In this document: positions 8,483 through 16,296 of the stretch, piece after piece | How the letters are laid out: every line of letters begins with the position of its first letter | Position numbering within the stretch: the stretch's first letter is position 1 | Assembly (NCBI RefSeq): GCF_003206715.1 | Contig: NZ_PZJU01000020.1 | Coordinates: 1 to 37,410, forward strand | Direction: 5' to 3' | DNA length: 37,410 nucleotides | DNA from: Salinicola peritrichatus | Lineage (GTDB): Bacteria > Pseudomonadota > Gammaproteobacteria > Pseudomonadales > Halomonadaceae | Notes under the pieces: generated by a model | The model's database searches: none | What the model saw: only the letters and a program-made list of their open reading frames with translations | What the model was told of the DNA's origin: nothing | Program-made: the position numbers and the translations under genes

Positions 8483-9535
8483 TTACACGTTAAATTCCAC
8501 GCCCAACTCTTGCCCCAATGCCTGCAGCGCGTCGTAGATCCCTTGGTCCATTGGCAGCCCTTTATCTAAGTTGTCTGCAGCCCAGCGCTGCTCGATCTCT
8601 CCTGGCAGAAACAGTTCTTCCACGCCTTCTGCACGGGCCGAGCTCTTGATGAGGCCGGCGAGCAGTAACATACGCTGCTTGAACTCCGTGATATCCATGA
8701 ACTGAGCGATATCTAGGGCGAGCATGAAATGAGAAATCGACTGGCGTTCTTCCATGGCGTACATTGATGCGATCTGCTTGGAGAACTCGCCGCCCGAGAG
8801 CACACCTGTCAGCACCTCGGTCATGAGGGCAAGACCGAAGCCCTTGGCCCCACCGGTTGGAAACAGCGAACCCAGCATGGATTCGCCGTCATGGACCTGG
8901 GCGGGATCAGTAGTCATGGCACCGTTTTTATCCAGTCCCCAGCCTTCCGGCATGTCTTTGCCTTGCGACTTTGTGAAAAGAATCTTGCCCAAGGGCACAT
9001 GGCTGAGGGCCATATCGAGAATCACTGGCGTCTCGCCACTTGAGGGTGCCGCGATGGCAATCGGGTTATTACCGATCACCTTCTCGGCGCCGCCGACGGC
9101 AGGCATGAGGGGCTCAACGTTACTGATGACCACGCCAATCATGTTCTGGTCGGCCGCCATCTGGGCAAAATGCCCGGCGATGCCAAAATGATTGCTGTTT
9201 TTGACGACAGCTACGCCTGCACCGTGATGTCGCGCCTTGTCGATGGCCATCGCCATGGTGCGGTAGCCCACGACCTGACCGGCACCATAGTGCCCATCAG
9301 CCACGACTGTCGACTCCGTCTCCCGCACGGTTTCCACCTGTGCGTCGGGCACGATCATATTTTTCTTGATGCGCTGAATATAGACCGGCAGGCGCATGAA
9401 GCCATGGCTGTGGATGCCCTTTTGGTCGGCCACAATCAGCGTCTGTGCCACGATATCGGCATCCTCAGCGCTCATGCCGCATTTGGTCAGGCACGCAATG
9501 GCGAACTGGCTGACTTTATCAACGTTGACGAACAT
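8483..9535 (-). CDS. Ldh2/malate-lactate dehydrogenase family oxidoreductase
   Basis: A 350-residue NAD(P)-dependent 2-hydroxy-acid (or imine) dehydrogenase of the Ldh2/COG2055 family, which uses a non-Rossmann fold. Family motifs are clear: KGIHSHGFMRLPVY near residue 40-50, KNSNHFGIAGHFA near residue 125 (His as proton donor), NPIAIAAPSS, and GGAKGFGLALMTEVL near residue 230. The segment usually reading DMATS-x-VARGK is here DMALSHVPLGK, a mild divergence around the cofactor site that may change specificity. Members act on malate, lactate, sulfolactate, ureidoglycolate or piperideine carboxylates, so the substrate stays open. A ribosome-binding site (AGAGGA) precedes the ATG. It lies between dctP and dctQ. 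Confidence 0.9.
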   Translation of the reverse strand: MFVNVDKVSQFAIACLTKCGMSAEDADIVAQTLIVADQKGIHSHGFMRLPVYIQRIKKNMIVPDAQVETVRETESTVVADGHYGAGQVVGYRTMAMAIDKARHHGAGVAVVKNSNHFGIAGHFAQMAADQNMIGVVISNVEPLMPAVGGAEKVIGNNPIAIAAPSSGETPVILDMALSHVPLGKILFTKSQGKDMPEGWGLDKNGAMTTDPAQVHDGESMLGSLFPTGGAKGFGLALMTEVLTGVLSGGEFSKQIASMYAMEERQSISHFMLALDIAQFMDITEFKQRMLLLAGLIKSSARAEGVEELFLPGEIEQRWAADNLDKGLPMDQGIYDALQALGQELGVEFNV

Positions 9536-9552
9536 ATCGGATGTCCTCTTGA

Positions 9553-10659
9553 TTAAGATGCTTGGGCGTCGTGAGACACGCTGGCGGCCTTGGTGCTTTC
9601 TTGAGGCGCGGACGCATTGCCGGCATTGCTGGGCTTAGCCTTCAAGATGAGCTTGATCAACTCATCACCGTTTTCCTTGGCAAAGGAGTCCCACAGTGGA
9701 TGGACCACTTTTTCAAAAGCTTGCTTATCGATGCTGTTGACCTGCATGCCTTTTTCTTTCAAATCCGCCAGCAGCTCGGCGTTCTGCTCCGAAATCATCT
9801 GGCGCTCTTCGACTTTCATCTCTTCAGCAGTGTCACGGAGAATTTTTTGTTGCTCGGGGGTCAGCTTGGCCATGGCTTTGGGACTGGCGGTCAGGACGGC
9901 CGAGTTATAGATATGCCCTGACAGCGAGAGGTAATCCTGTACTTCGTAGAAGTTGTTGGCATGAATAAGCGCAATGGGGTTTTCTTGGCCGTCGACGGTG
10001 CCTTGTTGCAACGCGGTAAACAGCTCCGTAAAGCCCATGGGTATGGCACTGGCGCCGAGCATTTCGAACATTTTCAGACGGATGGGCACCTCGGCACTGC
10101 GGAACTTAATGCCTTGCATGTCCTCGGGATCGACGATCGGTCGGACATTGTTGGTGAAATGGCGCATGCCGTTTTCCCAATACGACAGCACCTCGAATCC
10201 TTCGTCTTTTAATATTTTTGAGACAGCCTTGCCATACTCGCCGTCATAGGCACGTCGAGCGTGTTCGCTACTTTCAAAGATGAAGGGCAGCTCCTCGACC
10301 CCCAGCTTCGCATTCAGATTTTGAAAGTTGGACACACCGTAGAGCAGTGCTAGATCGAGGCTGCCGGCTTGCAGCTGTTGAATTTCCTCTGCCTCGCTAC
10401 CCAACACACCGTTATGGTGCACATTAATGTTAACGGCGCCATCCGTGCGCTCGTTGATGAGCTTGGCGAACTTATCGGAATAGATGCCGCCCGGGTGCTT
10501 GTTGGGAAACGCCTGTGCCAGCGACAGGGTGACTGACGAGTCGTTGGACTTCGAGGCGTCATTTTGAGCCGATTCGTTTTCGCTTGCCTGATTGTCGCAT
10601 CCTGCTAGCAACATGACAGAAACGAGCGCGGAAAGTGCGGGAGTCTTGATATTAGACAC
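9553..10659 (-). CDS. dctP: TRAP solute-binding protein DctP, predicted lipoprotein
   Basis: A 368-residue periplasmic binding protein. It starts at GTG, with AAGGAG six bases upstream. Residues 1-21 form a lipoprotein signal (SALVSVMLLAGC, lipobox LAGC), so the mature protein is probably anchored by Cys21. A low-complexity Asn/Ser/Asp linker follows. DctP-family marks include GIKFRSAEVP with the substrate-carboxylate Arg, GFTELFTALQQGTVDGQENP and HIYNSAVLTASP. An unusual Ala/Ser-rich tail of about 28 residues ends the protein. Most TRAP binding proteins are soluble; a tethered form is less common. The ligand is probably an organic or sugar acid. Confidence 0.92.
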   Translation of the reverse strand: MSNIKTPALSALVSVMLLAGCDNQASENESAQNDASKSNDSSVTLSLAQAFPNKHPGGIYSDKFAKLINERTDGAVNINVHHNGVLGSEAEEIQQLQAGSLDLALLYGVSNFQNLNAKLGVEELPFIFESSEHARRAYDGEYGKAVSKILKDEGFEVLSYWENGMRHFTNNVRPIVDPEDMQGIKFRSAEVPIRLKMFEMLGASAIPMGFTELFTALQQGTVDGQENPIALIHANNFYEVQDYLSLSGHIYNSAVLTASPKAMAKLTPEQQKILRDTAEEMKVEERQMISEQNAELLADLKEKGMQVNSIDKQAFEKVVHPLWDSFAKENGDELIKLILKAKPSNAGNASAPQESTKAASVSHDAQAS

Positions 10660-10683
10660 GGCGTACTCCTTGCGGGATTGATA

Positions 10684-11445
10684 TTATTGGCGCAGCGTAC
10701 GGACTTGGGTGCGCATGCTGGTGAGAATCATGGCTTTGTCCGCGCCCGAGACGAGCGTCGTGACACCGCGTTCCCGCCAGTTGGCGAGCATGCCGGCAAC
10801 ACCGGCCCGGTCTGTTTGAAAATCCACGGCGAGAAAAGTCTTTTGATGGTGATGCGCCAAGGTCATGGCGTGATCGAAAGTGGTATGAATCAGGGGATGA
10901 TCGACCTGCCCGGCAATGCCAAGTGATACCGAGAGGTCGAATGGACCAATCATGAAGGCATCGAGCCCGGGGGTTGCCACAATTGCATCAAGGTGATCAA
11001 CCCCTGTTTTGCTTTCAATGAGAGCGATGACCTGCGTGTCCCGGTTTGCCTGATGGGCGTGCTCCTCCCATTGAGCAATCAGATGCCCACCGGCCCGCAC
11101 AAAGGGACATGCCCCTCGCGTGCCCAGTGGTGCATATTTCGCCGCCTGTACGGCCCGCCGTGCCTCTTCCGGCGTTTCCACCTGAGGAATCAGAACTCCT
11201 TTCGCGCCCAGATCTAGCGCCTTCATAATAGGAAAGGCATCGTTTTCGGTCACTCTAACAACGGGGCGCATCTGACGACTTTCTGAGGCACGAATCAAAT
11301 GTTCCAGTGAGGGAAAATCGATATTGCCGTGCTCCATATCGAGAATGGCAAAGTCGAATCCACTGAGCGCTACCAGTTCGACCAGTTCGGGGCTGTTGAT
11401 CTGTACCCATGTGCCGAGGATAAGAGGTTCGGTGCCACAAGCCAT
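10684..11445 (-). CDS. HpcH/HpaI-family aldolase
   Basis: A 253-residue class II, metal-dependent aldolase that cleaves a 4-hydroxy-2-oxo acid to pyruvate and an aldehyde. Visible features are FAILDMEHG (metal/base region), PVVRVTEND with the pyruvate-binding Arg, GAKGVLIPQVETPEEA, PLGTRGACPF, IALIESKTGVDHLDAI with the metal-binding Glu, and FMIGPFDLSVSLG with the metal-binding Asp. Relatives include 2-keto-3-deoxy-L-rhamnonate aldolase and 4-hydroxy-2-oxoheptanedioate aldolase. A good ribosome-binding site (GGGAGA) precedes the ATG. It sits between the FAH enzyme and dctP, so the likely product aldehyde could have fed the aldehyde dehydrogenase near the left edge. Confidence 0.9.
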   Translation of the reverse strand: MACGTEPLILGTWVQINSPELVELVALSGFDFAILDMEHGNIDFPSLEHLIRASESRQMRPVVRVTENDAFPIMKALDLGAKGVLIPQVETPEEARRAVQAAKYAPLGTRGACPFVRAGGHLIAQWEEHAHQANRDTQVIALIESKTGVDHLDAIVATPGLDAFMIGPFDLSVSLGIAGQVDHPLIHTTFDHAMTLAHHHQKTFLAVDFQTDRAGVAGMLANWRERGVTTLVSGADKAMILTSMRTQVRTLRQ

Positions 11446-11491
11446 GGGGGACTCTCCCTATTGTGTTTAGATTTGGCACTCGGTGCTAATA

Positions 11492-12247
11492 TCAGCTGGC
11501 TGTCAATTGGTTGGTTAACGTACCTATGCCGTCAATGGATACGGCCATTACGTCACCGGGCTCCACAGGGCCAACGCCATGAGGCGTTCCGGTCAGGATG
11601 ATATCGCCGGGAAGCAGGGTCATTTGTGAAGAGACGTAACTGACGATTTCGTGGACATTAAAAATGAGTTGGTTGAGATTTGAGCGCTGACGGACTTCAC
11701 CGTTTACCGCAAGTTCAATGACGGCATCTTCGCACTTCAGGGTATTGACGATGCCGGGACCAACTGGACAGAACGTGTCGAAGGACTTACCGCGCGTCCA
11801 TTGTTTATCAGCCAACTGAAGATCGCGAGCGGTAAAATCATTGGCACAAGAATACCCAAATATATAATTTTCAGCATCTTCTACACTAATATTTTTAGCC
11901 GGCTGGGAGATAACGATGGCAAGTTCAGCTTCATATTCCAAATGCTGGCTTTGTGGCGGAGCAACGATAGGATTTTTATCGCCAATAACTGAGGTTGACG
12001 GCTTCATAAACAGTAGTGGCTCCTTAGGCATATCCATGTTCATTTCCTTAGCATGGTCTTTATAATTGAGACCGATGCAAACGACCTTGGATGGGCAACA
12101 CGGTGCCAAAAGACTTACCTCGTCAAAATCGAGGGTTTCGTTACTAATTTTGCCGCCCTGTAGCATATCGCCATCTAGAATTCGAATAATCCCCTGCGTC
12201 AAAAATCCCTGCTTTTCTTGACCGTCGTGCATGAAACGAATATACAT
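11492..12247 (-). CDS. Fumarylacetoacetate hydrolase (FAH) family protein
   Basis: A 251-residue protein of the FAH superfamily, which hydrolyses, decarboxylates or isomerises 2-oxo acids using a divalent metal. The fold core starts at KVVCIGLNYKDHAKEM. The metal ligands are the Glu pair in LEYEAELAIVI and the Asp in YSCANDFTARDLQ, followed by KSFDTFCPVGPGI and ILTGTPHGVGPVEPGDV. This size matches single-domain members such as oxaloacetate decarboxylase/acylpyruvase or the HpaG/HpcE type. The start follows the GntR stop with no gap, and AAGGAG within the end of the GntR gene serves as its ribosome-binding site, so the two are translationally coupled. Confidence 0.9.
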   Translation of the reverse strand: MYIRFMHDGQEKQGFLTQGIIRILDGDMLQGGKISNETLDFDEVSLLAPCCPSKVVCIGLNYKDHAKEMNMDMPKEPLLFMKPSTSVIGDKNPIVAPPQSQHLEYEAELAIVISQPAKNISVEDAENYIFGYSCANDFTARDLQLADKQWTRGKSFDTFCPVGPGIVNTLKCEDAVIELAVNGEVRQRSNLNQLIFNVHEIVSYVSSQMTLLPGDIILTGTPHGVGPVEPGDVMAVSIDGIGTLTNQLTAS

Positions 12248-12976
12248 TTACACTTCTCCTTTCTTCAGATTTTCTATACGAACTATGTGGTAAAGCCGCT
12301 GTTGAACATCGGTAAGGTGATCGCACATTGCGTTGGCAGACAATGTAGCGTCTCGCTGCTTCAATGCTTCTAAAATAGTCTGATGGTGAGCAAGCGAAGA
12401 CTGCATAACCTCTTTGTCATAGGAGACTTGCGTCTGAATCTTGAACACCAGACCCAAGATGGAGTTATACAGGCTAATCAATACGCTGTTTTTCGATGTG
12501 GCAGCGATTTTTTTATGAAAGGCCATATCAGATAACACAAACTTGTCCATGTCCTTTTCTAATGTAGCCTGCTGCATGGCCTGGACATGCCAAGTAATTT
12601 CCTGAATACCGCTCTCCTCGATGCGAGTAGCGCCCAGCCTGATCATTTGCTCTTCCATGATGAGTCGTGCTTCGATGATCTCCTCATAAGCGCTTTCATC
12701 AAGCAGAATCTTCAGCGTAAGCGTGTCTTCAATGATGGCGGAGAAATTGGCGGTTACGACAGTGCCCGCGTTGGTGCGCTTGACCAAACCCTGCAAGGAA
12801 AGAATCTTTAGTCCCTCCCGAATCGAGACTCGGCTGACTCTAAAGCGCTCGGCTAGATCGCGTTCACTTGGCAACCGGTCGCCCTCTTGCAGTTCCCCTC
12901 TCAAAATCAGGCTCTTTAGCTGGGCGACCACAAAATCACTCAAGCTTTTTCTTTCTAAAGGATCGATATTGAGCAA
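12248..12976 (-). CDS. GntR-family (FadR/FCD subfamily) transcriptional regulator
   Basis: The protein has an N-terminal winged helix (LSDFVVAQLKSLILRGEL, then GDRLPSERDLAERFRVSRVSIREGL) and a C-terminal all-helical FCD effector domain with candidate metal ligands (the Asp-x3-His in LSDMAFHKKI and two later His). A TTG at 12976 is a likely start: GGGAGGTG ends 6 bases before it. An ATG at 13003 is in frame but would place the Shine-Dalgarno sequence inside the gene. It probably represses its own operon until the pathway intermediate binds. It is the first gene of the operon and a matching operator lies just upstream. Confidence 0.88.
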   Translation of the reverse strand: MLNIDPLERKSLSDFVVAQLKSLILRGELQEGDRLPSERDLAERFRVSRVSIREGLKILSLQGLVKRTNAGTVVTANFSAIIEDTLTLKILLDESAYEEIIEARLIMEEQMIRLGATRIEESGIQEITWHVQAMQQATLEKDMDKFVLSDMAFHKKIAATSKNSVLISLYNSILGLVFKIQTQVSYDKEVMQSSLAHHQTILEALKQRDATLSANAMCDHLTDVQQRLYHIVRIENLKKGEV

Positions 12977-13014
12977 GGTGCTACACCTCCCGAGCAGTCT
13001 CATGCTTATATGGT

Positions 13015-13042
13015 TTTATGGTAGGACCACCAGAGCATGCAA
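13015..13042 (-). promoter_or_regulatory. Putative promoter and GntR/FadR-type operator of the TRAP/aldolase operon
   Basis: On the minus strand TTGCAT (13042-13037) and CATAAA (13020-13015), 16 bp apart, form a fair sigma-70 promoter. The perfect palindrome TGGT-3-ACCA at 13019-13029 overlaps the -10 box and spacer. It matches the TGGTNNNACCA core bound by many FadR-type GntR proteins, so autorepression is likely. Confidence 0.5.
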
Positions 13043-13056
13043 CCTCACGCTAAATA

Positions 13057-13079
13057 GCGCTTGCCTTCCGGTCAAGCGC
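13057..13079. promoter_or_regulatory. Dyad GCGCTTG-9-CAAGCGC upstream of the GntR promoter
   Basis: A perfect 7-bp inverted repeat with a 9-bp spacer lies about 15 bp upstream of the proposed -35 box. It could be a second regulator site or a hairpin. No T-run follows on either strand, so a terminator is unlikely. Confidence 0.35.
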
Positions 13080-13467
13080 ATTCCAGCGGAGCAACACTAA
13101 AGTTCAATGCCTACCAGTACGTATTCTCCCAAGCGGGACGCTAGTCTAAAATGCGCATGGTTGCAGCGAAGAACTGTTATAAGCGTTTGACAGGGAAAGA
13201 AAAATGTTTTAGCCGTTACCACTGCGAAGCACTCGGCGAATCCCTGCATGTAGGGTTTGGGGTCATTTCGGCCCGTTGACGCTGAAACGTCACCCAGAAC
13301 TTCACTCAACCACTAGCAGTTGGGCACCTAGCTTGGGGATGGCTCACCGCTCGCGACTTCTCTTTATCACCGATGGAGTCAAAGCGTATGATATTCAACG
13401 CGTCCTCTCCCAAGTACTTGGCCTAGCGCCAGATTCGACCTCTTCAGACAACAAGCGATGTAAACAA
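13080..13467. other. Intergenic region before the beta-lactamase-like gene
   Basis: About 390 bp without a convincing gene. The hydrolase frame stays open upstream to 13276, but that part does not look like family sequence. No strong promoter is visible on the plus strand. Confidence 0.3.
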
Positions 13468-14664
13468 ATGGATACCCAAGTTATGGCCCCGTTCCCCCCA
13501 ACCGTGGACACGCAGGTCACGCTCGCGAACTGGCGCAAGCCGCCGTTTAACCGCTGGTCGTTCAGCCATGTCAGCGAGATCGTCCCGTCCAGCCTCATCC
13601 TGAATGATCCCGGACGCGTACAACCTCTCGAACAAGGGCCGGCAGCCGATCTTTCCTCTTTCCGGATCGGCGCCACGTCCGGCGCTATGAGCTTGGAGCA
13701 ATGGCTAGAAGATACCTACACCGACGCCTTGCTCGTTCTTCGCGGGAACGAGATCGTTCACGAGCAATATATGAGGGAGATGAATCGTCGCCTCCCCCAT
13801 ATCCTCATGTCGGTTTCAAAATCCGTACTTGGTCTGCTTGCGGGTGTTCTCGTCGAGCAGGGAGTCTTCGATCCGTCCGCCAAGGTCACCTCTATCATTC
13901 CAGAGGTGAGCGGGTCTGCGTATGACAACGCCACCCTACGCGATCTCTTGGATATGCGCGCAGGTGTCTTATTCGAGGAAAACTACCTCGCCGATGGCGG
14001 GCCGATTATTGCGTATCGTAAGGCCCAGGGATGGGACCCACTAAGGCCGGGAGAAGAGCCGACCGACCTGCGCAATTTCTTCAAATTATTGTCTGAAACG
14101 GATGGCCATCACGGTGATCGTTTCCACTACGTCTCACCAAATACCGATCTCCTAGGGTGGGTAATGGAGAGACTGACCGGAAAGCGTTACGCTGATCTGG
14201 TCTCCGAATACCTGTGGGCGCCGATCGGTGCGGAGGAGAACGCCTACATTACCGTGGATCGGTTGGGTGCGCCGCGCTGCGCCGGTGGGCTCTGCGCCAC
14301 CGTGCGCGATCTAGCAAGGATCGGACGGCTTTTTGTTACCAACGGGCGCGTGGGCGATGAGCAGGTCGTGCCGGAAGCTTGGATGATCGACATCATGACT
14401 TCGGGTGATCGCGACGCGTGGGATCGGGGCGATTTCATAGAGCTCTTCCCTGGCGTTCCAATGCACTACCGCAACCAATGGTACGTCGAGCACGGGGAAC
14501 ACCCCATGGTGTTCGGGATCGGTGTATTCGGTCAGAACGTCTTCATCGAGCCAGCAAGCGATCTCGTTATCGTTAAATTCTCGTCGCAGCCTCTGCCGCT
14601 CAACGCTCAATTCACAGCGCTGACGCGCAAGGGCATCAACGCACTTCGTGAGCTCCTTCGTTGA
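13468..14664 (+). CDS. Serine hydrolase, beta-lactamase/NylB-like family
   Basis: A protein of about 398 residues from the ATG at 13468 (MDTQVMAPFPP); an open frame reaches back to 13276 but that extension looks non-coding. It has the class C beta-lactamase fold marks: SxxK as SVSK at about residues 115-118 (nucleophile Ser and base Lys), a Tyr in FHYVSPNTDLLGW, and the late glycine-rich strand FGIGVFGQNVFIEP. The sequence resembles 6-aminohexanoate-dimer hydrolase-like proteins that act on amides or esters rather than beta-lactams. No signal peptide is visible, which fits a cytoplasmic enzyme. It runs divergently from the GntR operon and ends 14 bp before the IS5 element. Substrate unknown. 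Confidence 0.85.
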   Translation: MDTQVMAPFPPTVDTQVTLANWRKPPFNRWSFSHVSEIVPSSLILNDPGRVQPLEQGPAADLSSFRIGATSGAMSLEQWLEDTYTDALLVLRGNEIVHEQYMREMNRRLPHILMSVSKSVLGLLAGVLVEQGVFDPSAKVTSIIPEVSGSAYDNATLRDLLDMRAGVLFEENYLADGGPIIAYRKAQGWDPLRPGEEPTDLRNFFKLLSETDGHHGDRFHYVSPNTDLLGWVMERLTGKRYADLVSEYLWAPIGAEENAYITVDRLGAPRCAGGLCATVRDLARIGRLFVTNGRVGDEQVVPEAWMIDIMTSGDRDAWDRGDFIELFPGVPMHYRNQWYVEHGEHPMVFGIGVFGQNVFIEPASDLVIVKFSSQPLPLNAQFTALTRKGINALRELLR

Positions 14665-14676
14665 GCACCGACGGTC

Positions 14677-15183
14677 TTACGCTCTGTCTGAAAAATAGAT
14701 CCGCAAACAGCGCTCGATGCAGGCCAGCGTGACCATGGCACGGTAACTTTTCGCCAACTTGTCGTAGCGAGTACAGAGTCGCCGCTTTTCTTTCATCCAG
14801 CCAAATAGACGCTCTATCACGTTGCGACGCCGATAACGCGGGCGTTCGAACAGGCGTGGTAGCCCTGGCTTGTGGCGGCGGTGCATCTGGCGGTGCCGGA
14901 TTATCGGTCGTATTCCGCATCGGTCGCAGTATCGACTCAATCGATCACTATCGTAACCTCGGTCGGCCAGCAGATGGCGGCAGCGCTTGCGTGGACGTCC
15001 CGTATGACCTGGCAAGCGGATCTGCTCCATGACAGGAACGAGATAGCGTGAATCGGCATGTTGACCAGGCGATAGCAGGAAGCTCAGGGGCACACCGTTG
15101 GTATCGCAAACCAGGTGGATCCTGGTCGTCAGGCCGCCTCGGCTTCGCCCAAGGGCATGGTCTAACGGTTCCTGAGAGCCCCC
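14677..15183 (-). CDS. IS5/IS427-group transposase, second frame (OrfB)
   Basis: This frame continues the transposase after the slip as GSQEPLDHALGRSRGG, then IHLVCDTNGVPLSFLLSPG, HLLADRGYDSDRL with the second catalytic Asp, and RRNVIERLFGWMKEKRR with the catalytic Glu. It has no good start of its own at the junction, so it is probably made as the OrfAB fusion. The TAA stop is at the outer edge of the left inverted repeat, using flanking bases. No internal stop is seen, so the transposase could be active. Confidence 0.88.
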   Translation of the reverse strand, partial: GGSQEPLDHALGRSRGGLTTRIHLVCDTNGVPLSFLLSPGQHADSRYLVPVMEQIRLPGHTGRPRKRCRHLLADRGYDSDRLSRYCDRCGIRPIIRHRQMHRRHKPGLPRLFERPRYRRRNVIERLFGWMKEKRRLCTRYDKLAKSYRAMVTLACIERCLRIYFSDRA

Positions 15184-15598
15184 TTTTTACCGCCGCCAGC
15201 GGCAGAGCGAGTCGCTCGAATCGAGGTGGAATCGGCCATCCAAGTATCGAGGTCCATATAGCCATCTTCCCGCAGCTTCAGGTGAAGGCGTGACAGGATA
15301 CGTTCGAGCGTGCCGTCATCTCGCCACTGACGAAAGCGCTGGTAGACCGTTTTCCACGGGCCGAAGCGCTCGGGCAGATCCCGCCATTTGGCACCGGAAC
15401 AGAGGATCCAGAAGATGCAGTTGAGCATCTGCCGGTCATCGCGCCGTGGGCGTCCACGCCCAGCGGGCGTGTCAGGCGAAACGATATCTTCAATCAATGC
15501 CCAACCCTGATCGGAAATCTCGTAACGTCCTGCCATGACAATACCTCCAAGTCTGAGGGAGGAAAGGCTAGCAAGACATCATTTTTCAGACAAAGCGT
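14679..15598 (-). mobile_element. IS5-family (IS427 group) insertion sequence
   Basis: Inverted repeats acgctctgtctgaaaaat at 14679-14696 and, on the other strand from 15598, acgctttgtctgaaaaat mark the ends (17 of 18 identical). The transposase is in two overlapping frames joined by a probable -1 frameshift. No target duplication is visible: the left flank is ctt and the right flank ggc. Together with loss of the neighbouring LacI N-terminus this suggests a deletion next to the element after insertion. Confidence 0.88.
15162..15536 (-). CDS. IS5/IS427-group transposase, first frame (OrfA)
   Basis: The 124-residue product begins with YEISDQGWALIEDIV and includes RDDRQMLNCIFWILCSGAKW and DLPERFGPWKTVYQRFRQW, standard for the DUF4096 N-terminal part. 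MDLDTWMADSTSIRATR contains the first catalytic Asp. The frame ends shortly after AAGGGKKGALRNR. At 15179-15188 the run AAAAAGGGGG (minus strand) allows ribosomes to slip back one base into the second frame, making the full transposase. ATG at 15536 follows an AGGTATTG stretch. Confidence 0.9.
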   Translation of the reverse strand: MAGRYEISDQGWALIEDIVSPDTPAGRGRPRRDDRQMLNCIFWILCSGAKWRDLPERFGPWKTVYQRFRQWRDDGTLERILSRLHLKLREDGYMDLDTWMADSTSIRATRSAAGGGKKGALRNR

Positions 15599-15599
15599 G

Positions 15600-16296
15600 G
15601 CACGCATGCGGGAACATCGGGTCGATGCGCTGCTGTTGTGCCCCGCGGAGGAAACCCCCGCGTCACTGATCGAAACGATCGCCGACTGGGGCATGCCCTG
15701 CATCGAGGTCATGCGGCACGTCGGCCCGTCACCGCTCGGCGACTATGTCGGTGCCGACCTTCGGGCGGGCGTCGCCAACGCCGTTCGTCACCTGATCGCC
15801 TTGGGGCATCGTCACCCTGCTCGCGGGAACCGCTGACCACTCCGCCGACCGCGAACGTCTCGCGGGCTACCGACAGGCCATGCACGAGGCCGGACTCGAT
15901 GACCTGTCGCGCATCGTTCGCGGCCCCCTGACTCGTTGCGCAGGGCGCGAAATCACCCTCGAGCTGATGCGTGGCGACGACGTGCCCACGGCCCTGATCT
16001 GCCACAACGACCTGGTCGCACTGGGAGCGCTGCTGGCGCTTTCCCATCTTGGCCTGCGCGCGGGGCAGGACTGCGCGGTGGTCGGCGTCGACGACATCGA
16101 TGAAGCCGCCCTCACCGACCCCGCATTGACCAGTATCGCGACCCACCCTCGATCGATCGGCCGCCGCGCCGCCGAACTGGCCCTGAAGCGGATACGGACG
16201 CCCGACGGCGAACGCGAACGCATCGTCCTCGAGGCACCGTTGATGGTTCGCGCCAGCTCCCAACCCTCGCTCGATCGCCCCCAGGAGTCACCATGA
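15600..16296 (+). pseudogene. LacI-family regulator, N-terminus lost and frameshifted
   Basis: The effector-binding domain of a LacI-type repressor is recognisable: VDALLLCPAEETP, then VGADLRAGVANAVRHLIALGHR, TLLAGTADHSADRERLAGYRQ, DVPTALICHNDLVALGAL and VVGVDDIDEAALTDP. The DNA-binding part is missing because the IS5 element sits where it should be. The frame breaks near 15810-15816: the first frame runs on to a stop at 15836, while the correct continuation (IVTLLAGTADH) is in another frame and runs to 16296. An 8-bp deletion between catcgtc repeats is one simple explanation. The end overlaps dctP by 4 bp (ATGA). The protein cannot bind DNA as a LacI repressor. Confidence 0.8.

Noticed and set aside
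13097-13309. 70-codon minus-strand frame upstream of the GntR gene
   Set aside because: No ribosome-binding site or recognisable protein; it lies across the presumed promoter region.
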